Assembly (NCBI RefSeq): GCF_019711615.1
Contig: NZ_JAIGNS010000001.1
Span: 1,116,001-1,180,000 of the forward strand
Length of the DNA stretch: 64,000 bases
Source of the DNA: Qipengyuania intermedia
GTDB taxonomy: Bacteria; Pseudomonadota; Alphaproteobacteria; Sphingomonadales; Sphingomonadaceae
Direction of reading: 5' to 3'
Under the pieces are notes generated by a model. The model saw only the letters and a list, made by a program, of their open reading frames with translations, was not told the origin of the DNA and ran no database searches. Below, in pieces: positions 26,696 to 35,155 of this stretch. Each line of letters begins with the position of its first letter. The stretch's first letter is position 1. Both the position numbers and the translations under genes were made by a program.

Positions 26696-28488
26696 GGGAT
26701 GACCGGCGCCTGCGTTCCGACAGGCACCCGGTGTTCTGGGTGCTGCTGGTCTGGGCGCTCGGGATAGGTCTGCTGAGCGTTCTCGCATTCCCCTACATCA
26801 TGGAGCGGCGCTTTCCCGGCCCCGACGACGTGCTGCGTCTCGTCCAGGTCCGCGACCTCCTCGACGGACAGGGCTGGTTCGACCTCCGGCAATACCGGAT
26901 AAACCCTCCCGATGGCGTGGCCATGCATTGGTCGCGGCTGGTGGACATTCCCCTGGCGCTGGCGATCCTTGCACTGGAACCGCTGGTCGGGACCGCAATG
27001 GCCGAATGGATCGTGGCGCTTGTGCTGCCTCCGCTGATCCTGCTCGCGGTGCTGATGATCGTCTCGCGTCTCGCGTGGCGCTTGTTCGGGCGTCTCGAAG
27101 CGGTTTTCGCCGCGATCATCCTCGTTCTGTGGTCGAGCTTCATGATCCAAATGCAGCCGCTCAGGATCGATCACCACTCATGGCAGATCCTCAGCGTCGC
27201 GATAGCCCTGTGGGCATTGTCCTGGCGGTCTGCAGTGCGTGGCGGGGCGGCGGCCGGGATCGCGATGGGCCTCGGCGTGATCATTTCGCTGGAAGTGCTC
27301 CCGATGGTCGCCGGTTTCGGCGCCGTCATGGCACTGCGCTGGGTGAGAGACCACCGAGAAAGGCTATGGCTGACGGCCTATATGCAGGCGCTGGCCCTGA
27401 CCATCGTCATAGCCTTTGCAGCGACGAGGGGTATCCCTGCGGCGTCTCCCTTCTGCGACGCCATCTCACTGCCGCACATCGGTTTCTTCGTCATCGCCGC
27501 GCTAGGTACGGGCGTCATCGCGGCGCTGCCGAAGCTACCGGTTATCATGCTGGCAGGCCTTTTCACCCTCGTAGGGGCGCTGGGTCTCGGCTTTATCGCG
27601 ATTTCGGGGCCCCAGTGCTTCACCGCACCGTTCGGAGTGCTGGATCCGCTGGTGCGCGACTATTGGTATGCCAATGTGATGGAAGGCATGCCAATCTGGC
27701 GACAGGCTCCGGAAGAATATCTCGTGGCGATCGCCCAGATGGCCATAGCGCTCTTCGCCTGCACCCTCCTGATCCTGAGGAGGCGCGACTGGCAGCGCCG
27801 TTGGTGGCAGGAATACATGGTGCTGCTGATTGTCGCGGCGATATCGACAATCGCGACTTTCCGTTCTCTCTATTTCTTTGCCGTCCTCGCAGCTGTGCCA
27901 AGCGGCTGGCTGGCCAGTCGGGCGGTCGCGCTGGTCCGTGATGGCAAGGGGCTCGTCGCCAGGGTGTTTGCTCCGGTCTTGACTTACCTTGTCCTGATGC
28001 CGGGCGCACCCGTGGCTGTCGGATCGCAACTCCTGCAAAGCGAGGCGCACAGCTCGCCTGCCATTGCCGGTAGCGAGGAGGTTCGCCTGCGCGAGTCTTC
28101 ATGCGATCTCGCACGAAGCACGACCGGACTGGCCGCATTGCCCCGCTCCACGATCTTCTCCCCGCTGGACGTGGGCCCCTTTATCCTGCTCAACACGCCC
28201 CACTCGGTCGTAGCCACCGGCCATCACCGGGCCAACTTGGCCATGCGCGATGTGATAGCGGGTATGATCTCTACCCCGGACGAAGCTCGCCCGATCGTCG
28301 AACGCCACCAGGCCGATTACGTCGTAATCTGCACCGATATCGCAGAGCCGCGCATGCTGGCGCAAGTTGGCGGTCCGGAAAGCCTTGTCGCACGCCTGCT
28401 TGCCGGTGCTCCGCCCGATTGGCTGGAGCATCTCGATCTGGAGGGCCCCGAGGCGCTCAAGGTCTGGCGCGTTCGCGGCGGGCGGTGA
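26692..28488 (+). CDS. GT-C fold membrane glycosyltransferase-like protein
   Basis: This 598-residue protein has about 11-12 hydrophobic segments followed by a soluble C-terminal domain from roughly residue 440. The first periplasmic loop has a PGPDDVLRLVQVRD motif with acidic residues, as in GT-C transferases, and MHWSRLVDIP. RIDHHSWQI follows later, reminiscent of the STT3/oligosaccharyltransferase DxHH element. It probably transfers a sugar from a polyprenyl-phosphate donor on the periplasmic side. ATG 26692 overlaps the GtrA-2 stop, so coupling to the flippase is likely. Confidence 0.75.
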   Translation: MRDDRRLRSDRHPVFWVLLVWALGIGLLSVLAFPYIMERRFPGPDDVLRLVQVRDLLDGQGWFDLRQYRINPPDGVAMHWSRLVDIPLALAILALEPLVGTAMAEWIVALVLPPLILLAVLMIVSRLAWRLFGRLEAVFAAIILVLWSSFMIQMQPLRIDHHSWQILSVAIALWALSWRSAVRGGAAAGIAMGLGVIISLEVLPMVAGFGAVMALRWVRDHRERLWLTAYMQALALTIVIAFAATRGIPAASPFCDAISLPHIGFFVIAALGTGVIAALPKLPVIMLAGLFTLVGALGLGFIAISGPQCFTAPFGVLDPLVRDYWYANVMEGMPIWRQAPEEYLVAIAQMAIALFACTLLILRRRDWQRRWWQEYMVLLIVAAISTIATFRSLYFFAVLAAVPSGWLASRAVALVRDGKGLVARVFAPVLTYLVLMPGAPVAVGSQLLQSEAHSSPAIAGSEEVRLRESSCDLARSTTGLAALPRSTIFSPLDVGPFILLNTPHSVVATGHHRANLAMRDVIAGMISTPDEARPIVERHQADYVVICTDIAEPRMLAQVGGPESLVARLLAGAPPDWLEHLDLEGPEALKVWRVRGGR

Positions 28489-28491
28489 TGG

Positions 28492-28986
28492 TCAGGCCGG
28501 ACGGAAGTCCATCGCCACTCCGTTGATGCAGTGGCGCTTGCCGGTAGGTCGCGGGCCGTCGCTAAAGATATGCCCCAAGTGCCCGCCGCAGTCGGCGCAA
28601 TGCACTTCCGTGCGGGGGTAACCGAGCTTGAAATCCCGGCTTGTGCCGACAGCCCCCTTGTCGACCGGTGCCCAGAAGCTCGGCCAGCCGGTTCCGGAAT
28701 CATATTTCGTTTTCGAACTGTAGAGAGCATTGCCGCATCCCGCGCACACGAAGACCCCGGCGCGCTTTTCCTCGTTGAGAGGGGACGAGTAAGGCCGTTC
28801 GGTACCTTCCTGCCGCAGGACGTAGAACTCGCTCTTGGTCAGCTTGCTGCGCCATTGGGCCTCGCTCAGGGAGACCGGGAAGCTCTTGGCCTCGGCCCGG
28901 CCGGACCCGCAGGCTGCAAGTGCTGCAAAGCTTGCTGATGCACCGATCCAGCCGAGGAAGCCCCGGCGCGAAGGTTTGTTGGTCAT
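28492..28986 (-). CDS. msrB: Peptide-methionine (R)-S-oxide reductase, Tat-exported
   Basis: This 164-residue MsrB has two zinc CxxC pairs (VCAGC and HCADC) and the catalytic cysteine in RHCINGVAMDF. The N-terminus carries RRGFLGWIGAS, a twin-arginine signal, followed by a lipobox-like LAAC, so it is probably an exported lipoprotein. It reduces methionine-R-sulfoxide in proteins. ATG 28986 (GGAA nearby) was chosen over the in-frame 29004. It complements the exported MsrA at 11.6 kb although the genes are not linked. It converges on the GT-C gene. Confidence 0.93.
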   Translation of the reverse strand: MTNKPSRRGFLGWIGASASFAALAACGSGRAEAKSFPVSLSEAQWRSKLTKSEFYVLRQEGTERPYSSPLNEEKRAGVFVCAGCGNALYSSKTKYDSGTGWPSFWAPVDKGAVGTSRDFKLGYPRTEVHCADCGGHLGHIFSDGPRPTGKRHCINGVAMDFRPA

Positions 28987-29082
28987 GGCGTCGTTCCGTT
29001 TCATGCGCGCACGATAGACCTGCGCACCTGAACTTACGCTTGAAGCGGCAGAAAGGTTACGAAGCGCTGCGGCGCATCACCG

Positions 29083-30420
29083 TCAGAACTCGGTGATCTC
29101 GACCTCGAGCTTGCGGAACCCATGGACGAAGTTCGCCCGCACGCGCTCGATGTCGCCGGCCACGTGGACCCGCATGCGGCGCTTGTGCAATTCTTCGAGC
29201 AGGACACGAAGCTGCAGTTCGGCAAGGCGGGCACCGACGCAGCGGTGGATACCGTAGCCGAACGCGATGTGGCGACGGGCGTTCTCGCGCTCCAAGTCCA
29301 GCTTGTCGGGGTTCTCGAATACCTGCTCGTCGCGATTGGCGCTCAGATACCACAGCACCACCTTGTCACCCTTCTTGATCTGCTTGCCGAAGACCTCGGT
29401 GTCTTCGGTGCAGGTGCGGCGCATATGCGCGAGCGGGGTCTGCATGCGCAGGATTTCCTGCACGGCGTTGGGGATGAGGTCGGGGTTCTGTTCGAACTTC
29501 TTGCGCTGGTCGGGGTTCTTGTCCAGCTGGTAGATGATCCCGCTCATCGAATTGCGGGTGGTGTCGTTACCGCCCACGATAAGCAGCACCAGATTGCCCA
29601 TGAATTCCTCGGGCCGCATCTGGTTCATCGCTTCGGAGTGGATCATCATGGAGATGAGGTCGTCGCCCGGCTCCTTGTCCATCGTGCGTTCGACCCAGAG
29701 CGACTGGAAATAGGCCCCCATCTCGTGGAGGAAGCCCCAGCGCATCTCGTCGAGTTCGCGTACGCTGGCGAGTTCGGTATCACCCGACCAGTCCGACCAG
29801 AACGTCAGCAGTCGGCGGTCTTCCCAAGGGAAGCCAAACAGGATGGCGAGCATTCCGGTCGTCAGTTCGATCGACACCTTGTCGACCCAGTCGAAGACTT
29901 CCCCACGCGGCAGCGAGTCGAGCAATTCGCCGGTGCGCTGGCGAATCTCGCCTTCCATTTCGGCCATACCGCTCGGCGTGAACTTAGGGGCGACGGTGCG
30001 CCGCTGCCCCGTGTGCTGCGGCCGGTCCATCGCGATGAACATCGGCAATTCGCGCCGGTCGACACCGCTTTCCGCCAGCTCTTCTTCGGTAAGCCGGTTG
30101 AGGATCGTGATGCCGCCATATTCCCAGCTGGACGAGAAAATCTCGGGCAGGGCTTCGATATGCTGGATCGCCTTGTGCTGCACGACCGCCCAGTAGGGGC
30201 CGAACGGACTGTCTTCGATATAATGCAGCGGCCCGGCTTCGCGCATTTCCTTGAAGATCGGCTGCCAGGTGTTCTCGTAGTAGATATCGCTCCGGCTGAC
30301 GTCCCACTTGTGCGTGTGCTGGAGCCGCTGTTCGGGATGCTCTTCGAAGTGCTTGGTCAGCGCTTCGTAGGCGGTCGGGCTCGAACGGACTTCGGGTCGC
30401 TGCGGGGCGATGGTGGCCAT
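29083..30420 (-). CDS. Cytochrome P450, CYP153-like
   Basis: The 445-residue P450 has haem-binding FGYGIHRCVGARLAELQLR, an ExxR helix (EILRMQ) and the I-helix sequence LVLLIVGGNDTTRNSMSG, with a TPLAHMRRTC segment typical of CYP153-type alkane or fatty-acid omega-hydroxylases. The family placement is by motif resemblance. It needs a ferredoxin and reductase; a candidate reductase lies at 33.9-35.1 kb, but no ferredoxin is adjacent. A palindrome overlapping a TTGACA box lies 70-85 bases upstream. Confidence 0.9.
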   Translation of the reverse strand: MATIAPQRPEVRSSPTAYEALTKHFEEHPEQRLQHTHKWDVSRSDIYYENTWQPIFKEMREAGPLHYIEDSPFGPYWAVVQHKAIQHIEALPEIFSSSWEYGGITILNRLTEEELAESGVDRRELPMFIAMDRPQHTGQRRTVAPKFTPSGMAEMEGEIRQRTGELLDSLPRGEVFDWVDKVSIELTTGMLAILFGFPWEDRRLLTFWSDWSGDTELASVRELDEMRWGFLHEMGAYFQSLWVERTMDKEPGDDLISMMIHSEAMNQMRPEEFMGNLVLLIVGGNDTTRNSMSGIIYQLDKNPDQRKKFEQNPDLIPNAVQEILRMQTPLAHMRRTCTEDTEVFGKQIKKGDKVVLWYLSANRDEQVFENPDKLDLERENARRHIAFGYGIHRCVGARLAELQLRVLLEELHKRRMRVHVAGDIERVRANFVHGFRKLEVEITEF

Positions 30421-30491
30421 ATCTCTCTCCGTTTTGGCGGACTCTTTGGCGAGTCTCTGCCGTTATCCTCTGCGGTGCATCCTGAACTAAC

Positions 30492-30505
30492 TGACATATG
30501 TGTCA
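30492..30505 (-). promoter_or_regulatory. Palindrome overlapping a -35-like box upstream of the P450 gene
   Basis: TGACA-TATG-TGTCA is a 14-base inverted repeat. Read on the minus strand it embeds TTGACA (30506-30501). It could be an operator for a repressor of the P450. No good -10 box was found at the expected distance, so the promoter itself is uncertain. Confidence 0.35.
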
Positions 30506-30570
30506 ATAGTGCGTTGCAAAACGGAACCTAAATCGCGGTGCCTCAAACGGATTGCACCGATGCGACCCGA

Positions 30571-31791
30571 TCAGGAGCGCGCCTTCCTGCCGAACAGGAA
30601 ACGCGGCTTCGTGTGGCCGCCACCCGCGCCCGATTTCATGACCAGCTTGCGGAACAGGCCCGACCCGGTGCGCACGAAAATCGCGACCCAGAGCAGCTGC
30701 CAGGCAAGCGCAGCTGCGTGAGTCCAGAGGACCGGCGACTGTGCCGCGCGGGCAACCATCGCATAGGGCGACGAGACCGGGAAAAGCACCGCGAAGATCT
30801 CCGCCGCCGATCCGGGATCGCTGAGCGAGTAGGTGGCGAGGAAGAACACGGCGAGTTGCAGGATCGTTGCCGGCATCGACAGCGTCTGCACATCGCGCAC
30901 GGTCGGAGCCATCGAACCGATCGTGAGGAAGATCGACCCGATCAAAAGATAGGCCGTGGCAAAATAGGTCACGAACAGGATCACGAACAGCGGCCAGCCG
31001 ACGGCAGGCTCCGGTATCGGGCCGAGCGCGGCGCTGCCGAGGGTCAGGACCAGCAGCGCAATGCCGCCCCAGACCGCGATGCCGACGAAACTGACCGCCA
31101 GCATGGCGAAAAGCTTGCCATAGAAAACCGCTTCCATCGGAATGGCCGCAGCAAGGATTTCGATGATCTTGTTGGCCTTCTCCTCGACGAGGTTGGAAAG
31201 GACCATGCCGGCCAGAAGCATCGTCAGGAGGAACAGGAGCGTGATCGCCCCGGTGGCAGTTGCCGTCTGGGCGCTACGGATTGTCGCGACGCTGGTTCGC
31301 GTCGGCGAGAGGTTCACGTCGGGCAATTCCGCACTCGAACCGCCTAGCGCCTGCGCAGAAAGCAGGGCGACCTCACCTTGCCATCGTGCAATCCGTTCCT
31401 CGGTACCCGTCAATTGCGGGGTCTCGAGCGACCCTGTCAGGACCGCACCGAAATTGTCCGATTTGTCGGCCAGCAGTTCGGCCGCATCTCTTCGGTCGCT
31501 GTCCGGCACTGTCACGATCGCTGGCAGGCCCACGGCTTCGGCAAGATTCTCGTGCGCCTTTGCGAAGGCGGCGTTTTCGGCGTCGGACAGGGCTACCGCC
31601 AGCTTGGGCGGATCGGAACTTTCTGCAGCCTTGGCGCCGAGCGCGCCTGCCGTAGCACTGATCGCGCCGAAGAAGATCGGGCCGAGCAGGAAGAAGAGGA
31701 AGGCCTTGGAAAACAGGATCGCCCTGAAATCCCGCCGCGCCATCACCAGCGCTGCGCGCCAGAGCGGAAGCCTGCTTGCATTATCGCTCAT
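30571..31791 (-). CDS. ABC-2 type transporter permease (NatB-like)
   Basis: This 406-residue protein has one hydrophobic helix near residue 25, then a ~150-residue periplasmic domain and five to six C-terminal membrane helices. This is the ABC-2 / NatB export-permease layout, including LVEEKANKIIEILAAAIPMEAVFYGK, which matches the conserved EEK.N.I.EiL.s family block. It pairs with the ATPase gene whose stop overlaps its start by four bases. The substrate is unknown; NatAB-like systems export sodium or toxic compounds. Confidence 0.88.
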   Translation of the reverse strand: MSDNASRLPLWRAALVMARRDFRAILFSKAFLFFLLGPIFFGAISATAGALGAKAAESSDPPKLAVALSDAENAAFAKAHENLAEAVGLPAIVTVPDSDRRDAAELLADKSDNFGAVLTGSLETPQLTGTEERIARWQGEVALLSAQALGGSSAELPDVNLSPTRTSVATIRSAQTATATGAITLLFLLTMLLAGMVLSNLVEEKANKIIEILAAAIPMEAVFYGKLFAMLAVSFVGIAVWGGIALLVLTLGSAALGPIPEPAVGWPLFVILFVTYFATAYLLIGSIFLTIGSMAPTVRDVQTLSMPATILQLAVFFLATYSLSDPGSAAEIFAVLFPVSSPYAMVARAAQSPVLWTHAAALAWQLLWVAIFVRTGSGLFRKLVMKSGAGGGHTKPRFLFGRKARS

Positions 31792-32786
31792 GCCAGATCT
31801 CCTGCCGCGTCTTCATCGAGTGCGCGCGCTGCCGCTTCACCGGCGATCTCCACGAAGGCATCGTGGAGACCGGCCCGTTCTATCGATAGCGAAAGGATAC
31901 CGGCGCCCCCTTCTATGAGCCGTTTCAGGAGCGCCTCGATCCCGCTCTCGGGCACGGGGAAATACCAGAAGTGGCCGCCATGCGCCTTTGCGTCGTGGCG
32001 GGCATCGTCCGGAAGGGCGGAGCGCCATTCCCCCTCGCCATTGGCCGTCTCCAGTCGCACCTGCGCGGGAATGCGGTCGCGTGCCGCGTCGACCGATCCG
32101 GCATAGGGTACCTTGCCCCCCGCAATGATCGCCACATCGTCGCACAGTCGTTCCGCATGGTGGATGACGTGGGTCGAAAAGATCACGGTCGTCCCGTCGT
32201 CCGCCAGCTCGCGGATCATGCCTTCGAGCTTGCCCTGGTTGATCGCGTCGAGACCGCTGAAAGGTTCGTCGAGCACCACCAGCTTCGGCTTGTGGACCAG
32301 GCTTCCGAGCAATTGCACCGTCTGCGCCATGCCTTTCGATAGCTGGCGGATCTGGCGGTCGATGGCGTGGCCGAGGCCGTGCGCCTCCATCATCTCGCGC
32401 CCACGCCGTTTGCCTTCCTCGACAGGCAGGCCGCGCAGGGCGCCGAGGAAACCGATGGCCTCGTCGCACTTCATCGCCGGATACAGGCCGCGCTCCTCGG
32501 GCAGGTAACCGATAAGGCGCGCTATCTCGTGCGGCCGCTCGTGGCCGAAAATGCGGCGCACCCCTTCGTCGGGATCGATGATGCCGAGCAGCATTCTCAG
32601 CGTGGTCGTCTTGCCTGCCCCATTGGGCCCGAGAATGCCGTAGATCGCCCCTTCGGGAACGCTGATGTCCACTCCGTCCACCGCGAGCGTATCGTCGAAC
32701 CTCTTGACCAGGCCCTTTGCTTCGATGGCAAGTGGTGGCGACGTGTCGGTCAGGGGTCGCGGCTTGGCATTCGGCTCGGTAAGCAT
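31788..32786 (-). CDS. ABC transporter ATP-binding protein (NatA-like)
   Basis: The 332-residue ATPase has Walker A GPNGAGKTT, signature LSKGMAQ, Walker B KLVVLDEPFSGLD and the switch His in STHVIHHAE. The extra ~100-residue C-terminal domain is typical of the ABC-2 (CcmA/NatA) group. It is paired with the overlapping permease gene to form one exporter. It is divergent from queG with a 44-base gap, so the two promoters must be compact. Confidence 0.93.
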   Translation of the reverse strand: MLTEPNAKPRPLTDTSPPLAIEAKGLVKRFDDTLAVDGVDISVPEGAIYGILGPNGAGKTTTLRMLLGIIDPDEGVRRIFGHERPHEIARLIGYLPEERGLYPAMKCDEAIGFLGALRGLPVEEGKRRGREMMEAHGLGHAIDRQIRQLSKGMAQTVQLLGSLVHKPKLVVLDEPFSGLDAINQGKLEGMIRELADDGTTVIFSTHVIHHAERLCDDVAIIAGGKVPYAGSVDAARDRIPAQVRLETANGEGEWRSALPDDARHDAKAHGGHFWYFPVPESGIEALLKRLIEGGAGILSLSIERAGLHDAFVEIAGEAAARALDEDAAGDLA

Positions 32787-32830
32787 ATAGCAGCGTTAAC
32801 CGCGCCGAGTGAACGGGAGCAACAGCAAGT

Positions 32831-33892
32831 TTGGTTAAGAACCCCTCTTTGAAGGCCCTGCAGGAGGATTTGCGCAAGGAAGCACGCTCGCTCGGCTTCG
32901 CGGCGTGCGGCTTTACTTCTGCGGGCGAGGACCGTGGGCGCACTGCAAGGCTCGAAGAGTGGCTGGGCGAGGGACGGCACGGCTCGATGGAGTGGATGGA
33001 GGCGCGAAAGGAGCAGCGCGCTTGCCCGCAGGGCCTGTGGCCGGAGGCGCGCAGCGTCATCGCTCTCGGAATGAGCTATGCGCCCGATATCGATCCGCTG
33101 GCGCTTGAGGGCGATACCGACAAGGCGAGAATTTCGGTCTATGCGCAGGGACGCGACTATCATGACGTCGTGAAGAAGGCGCTCAAGGCCCTGGCGCGCT
33201 GGATTATCGAGCGGGAGCCTGACAGCGAGCTCAAGGTCTTCGTCGACACCGCACCGGTCATGGAAAAGCCCCTGGGCGAAGCCGCCGGCATCGGATGGCA
33301 GGGCAAGCACACCAATCTGGTCAGCCGCGATCATGGCAGCTGGCTGTTCCTGGGCGCTATATACTCCACATTACCGTTCGAACCGGATGCGCCGTCAAGC
33401 GACAAATGCGGGTCGTGCCGCGCCTGTCAGGATGCCTGCCCGACCGATGCTTTCCCCTCTCCATACCGGCTCGATGCGCGGCGGTGCATTTCCTACCTGA
33501 CGATCGAGCACAAGGGGCCGATCCCGGAGGAGTTTCGCGAAGCACTGGGAAATCGGATCTACGGCTGCGACGATTGCCTCGCGGTGTGCCCATGGAACAA
33601 GTTCGCGGACACTGCGCACCGGCATCTGAAGCTGGCACCGCGCGAGGAATTGCAGGCCCCCGACCTCGCGCACTTCCTCGCATTCGACGATGCAGGGTTT
33701 CGCCAGTTCTTTTCGGGCTCGCCGATCAAGCGGATCGGGCGCGATCGGTTCGTGCGCAATTGCCTTTATGCCGCAGGAAACAGCGGGAGCGCGTCGCTGG
33801 TTCCGCTGGTTGAGTCGCTTCGCGGCGACCCCGATCCGGCAGTGAGCGATGCGGCCGACTGGGCAGCCGCGCGGCTCAGAGCATCTCCTTGA
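32831..33892 (+). CDS. queG: Epoxyqueuosine reductase
   Basis: The 353-residue cobalamin and iron-sulphur enzyme performs the last step of queuosine synthesis in tRNA. Two [4Fe-4S] motifs are visible: [12 protein letters not shown] from residue 193 and CDDCLAVCP from residue 246. The N-terminal QueG block [15 protein letters not shown] and the [23 protein letters not shown] region are also present. TTG 32831 is the chosen start. The gene end overlaps the convergent ferredoxin reductase gene by 17 bases. Confidence 0.95.
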   Translation: MVKNPSLKALQEDLRKEARSLGFAACGFTSAGEDRGRTARLEEWLGEGRHGSMEWMEARKEQRACPQGLWPEARSVIALGMSYAPDIDPLALEGDTDKARISVYAQGRDYHDVVKKALKALARWIIEREPDSELKVFVDTAPVMEKPLGEAAGIGWQGKHTNLVSRDHGSWLFLGAIYSTLPFEPDAPSSDKCGSCRACQDACPTDAFPSPYRLDARRCISYLTIEHKGPIPEEFREALGNRIYGCDDCLAVCPWNKFADTAHRHLKLAPREELQAPDLAHFLAFDDAGFRQFFSGSPIKRIGRDRFVRNCLYAAGNSGSASLVPLVESLRGDPDPAVSDAADWAAARLRASP

Positions 33893-35102
33893 GCGGGACC
33901 TCGGTGTCGGCGAGAAGGTCGGGATCGACCTCAGCCCGCGCCTCCACAAGCTTGCGTCCCTGCGCGTAATCGCGGGTATTGTTCACGCAATCGAGCGCAA
34001 TCACGCAGCCCTCCTTGAGGTAGATCATGGCGAATTTCCGATCGGCAGGATCGCCCCGCAGCACGCAGCCATCGTGGCCGGTGGAAATGCCGACAGTCTG
34101 CAAACGCAGATCGTACTGGTTCGACCAGAACCAGGGAACGGCATTGTAATCCTGCTTGTCGCCCATGATCGCCTTCGCCGCGACGGTTGCCATGTCGTTG
34201 GCGTTCTGGACCGATTCCAGCCTGATTACGGCATTGTCCGCATAGGGATTGGCATGCGCGGCGCAGTCCCCGATGGCGTATATGTCGTCGAGCGACGTGC
34301 GGCAGTAGGAGTCGACATCGACGCCGTTGCTGCCTGCCGCGCCTGCCGCGATCAGGGGCCCGACCGAAGGCACGATGCCGATCCCTGCAATCACGATGTC
34401 GCAGGGAAGGGTCTCCCCCGTGGTCAGGGTGACGCCGCTTACCCGTCCGTCGTTGCCTTCGATGCGTTCCACGCCCGTCTCGAGCCGCAGGTCGACCCCG
34501 TGCGCGCGGTGTTCGGCGGCATAGAATCCGGACAACTCCGCTCCGGCGACGCGGGCGAGAACGCGATCCTGCATCTCGATCACGGCGACTTCGCATCCCA
34601 GCTTGCGCAGGACAGCGGCCGCTTCGAGACCGATATAGCCTGCACCGACGATGACGGCGCGTTTCGTGCCGGTTTCCAGTTCGGACTTCAGCGCATCGGT
34701 GTCGCGGCGACCGCGAATGGTGTGGACACCGGCCAGATCGGCACCGGGGCATGACAGTCGGCGCGCATCGCCGCCACCGGCCCAGATGAGTTTGCGGTAC
34801 GTCACCTTGGTATCGTCGGACAATGCGATGGTGTGCGAACGCGGATCGATCTCGTTGGCATTGGCGCCGAGGCGCAAGGTCACATTGCGATCGGCCCAGA
34901 ACTGTTCTGGCCGGATCAGGATTTTCTCGAAGGGCTTTTCACCGGCGAGATAATCCTTCGATAGCGGCGGGCGCTCATAAGGCGGGTTGCGGTCGCGGCT
35001 GACCATGAGGATCGTATCCTCATGCCCCGCCTGGCGTAGTGCGATGGCAGCCTGCGCTCCGCCATGACCCGAACCCACGATAACGACGTCGTAATGCTCC
35101 AT
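33876..35102 (-). CDS. FAD-dependent ferredoxin reductase (rhodocoxin/putidaredoxin reductase type)
   Basis: The 408-residue flavoprotein has an N-terminal FAD fold ([18 protein letters not shown]), the [11 protein letters not shown] block, an NAD fold ([17 protein letters not shown]) and the second FAD motif [10 protein letters not shown]. Enzymes of this class pass electrons from NADH through a [2Fe-2S] ferredoxin to P450s. The window has two P450 genes, so it may serve one or both, but no ferredoxin gene was seen beside it. It follows the GDH gene after about 50 bases. Confidence 0.92.
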   Translation of the reverse strand: MEHYDVVIVGSGHGGAQAAIALRQAGHEDTILMVSRDRNPPYERPPLSKDYLAGEKPFEKILIRPEQFWADRNVTLRLGANANEIDPRSHTIALSDDTKVTYRKLIWAGGGDARRLSCPGADLAGVHTIRGRRDTDALKSELETGTKRAVIVGAGYIGLEAAAVLRKLGCEVAVIEMQDRVLARVAGAELSGFYAAEHRAHGVDLRLETGVERIEGNDGRVSGVTLTTGETLPCDIVIAGIGIVPSVGPLIAAGAAGSNGVDVDSYCRTSLDDIYAIGDCAAHANPYADNAVIRLESVQNANDMATVAAKAIMGDKQDYNAVPWFWSNQYDLRLQTVGISTGHDGCVLRGDPADRKFAMIYLKEGCVIALDCVNNTRDYAQGRKLVEARAEVDPDLLADTEVPLKEML

Positions 35103-35155
35103 GACGCGCAGGGCTGGCGCTAAACGCGCACGCGGTCAAGCATTCCTGCGCTGGA

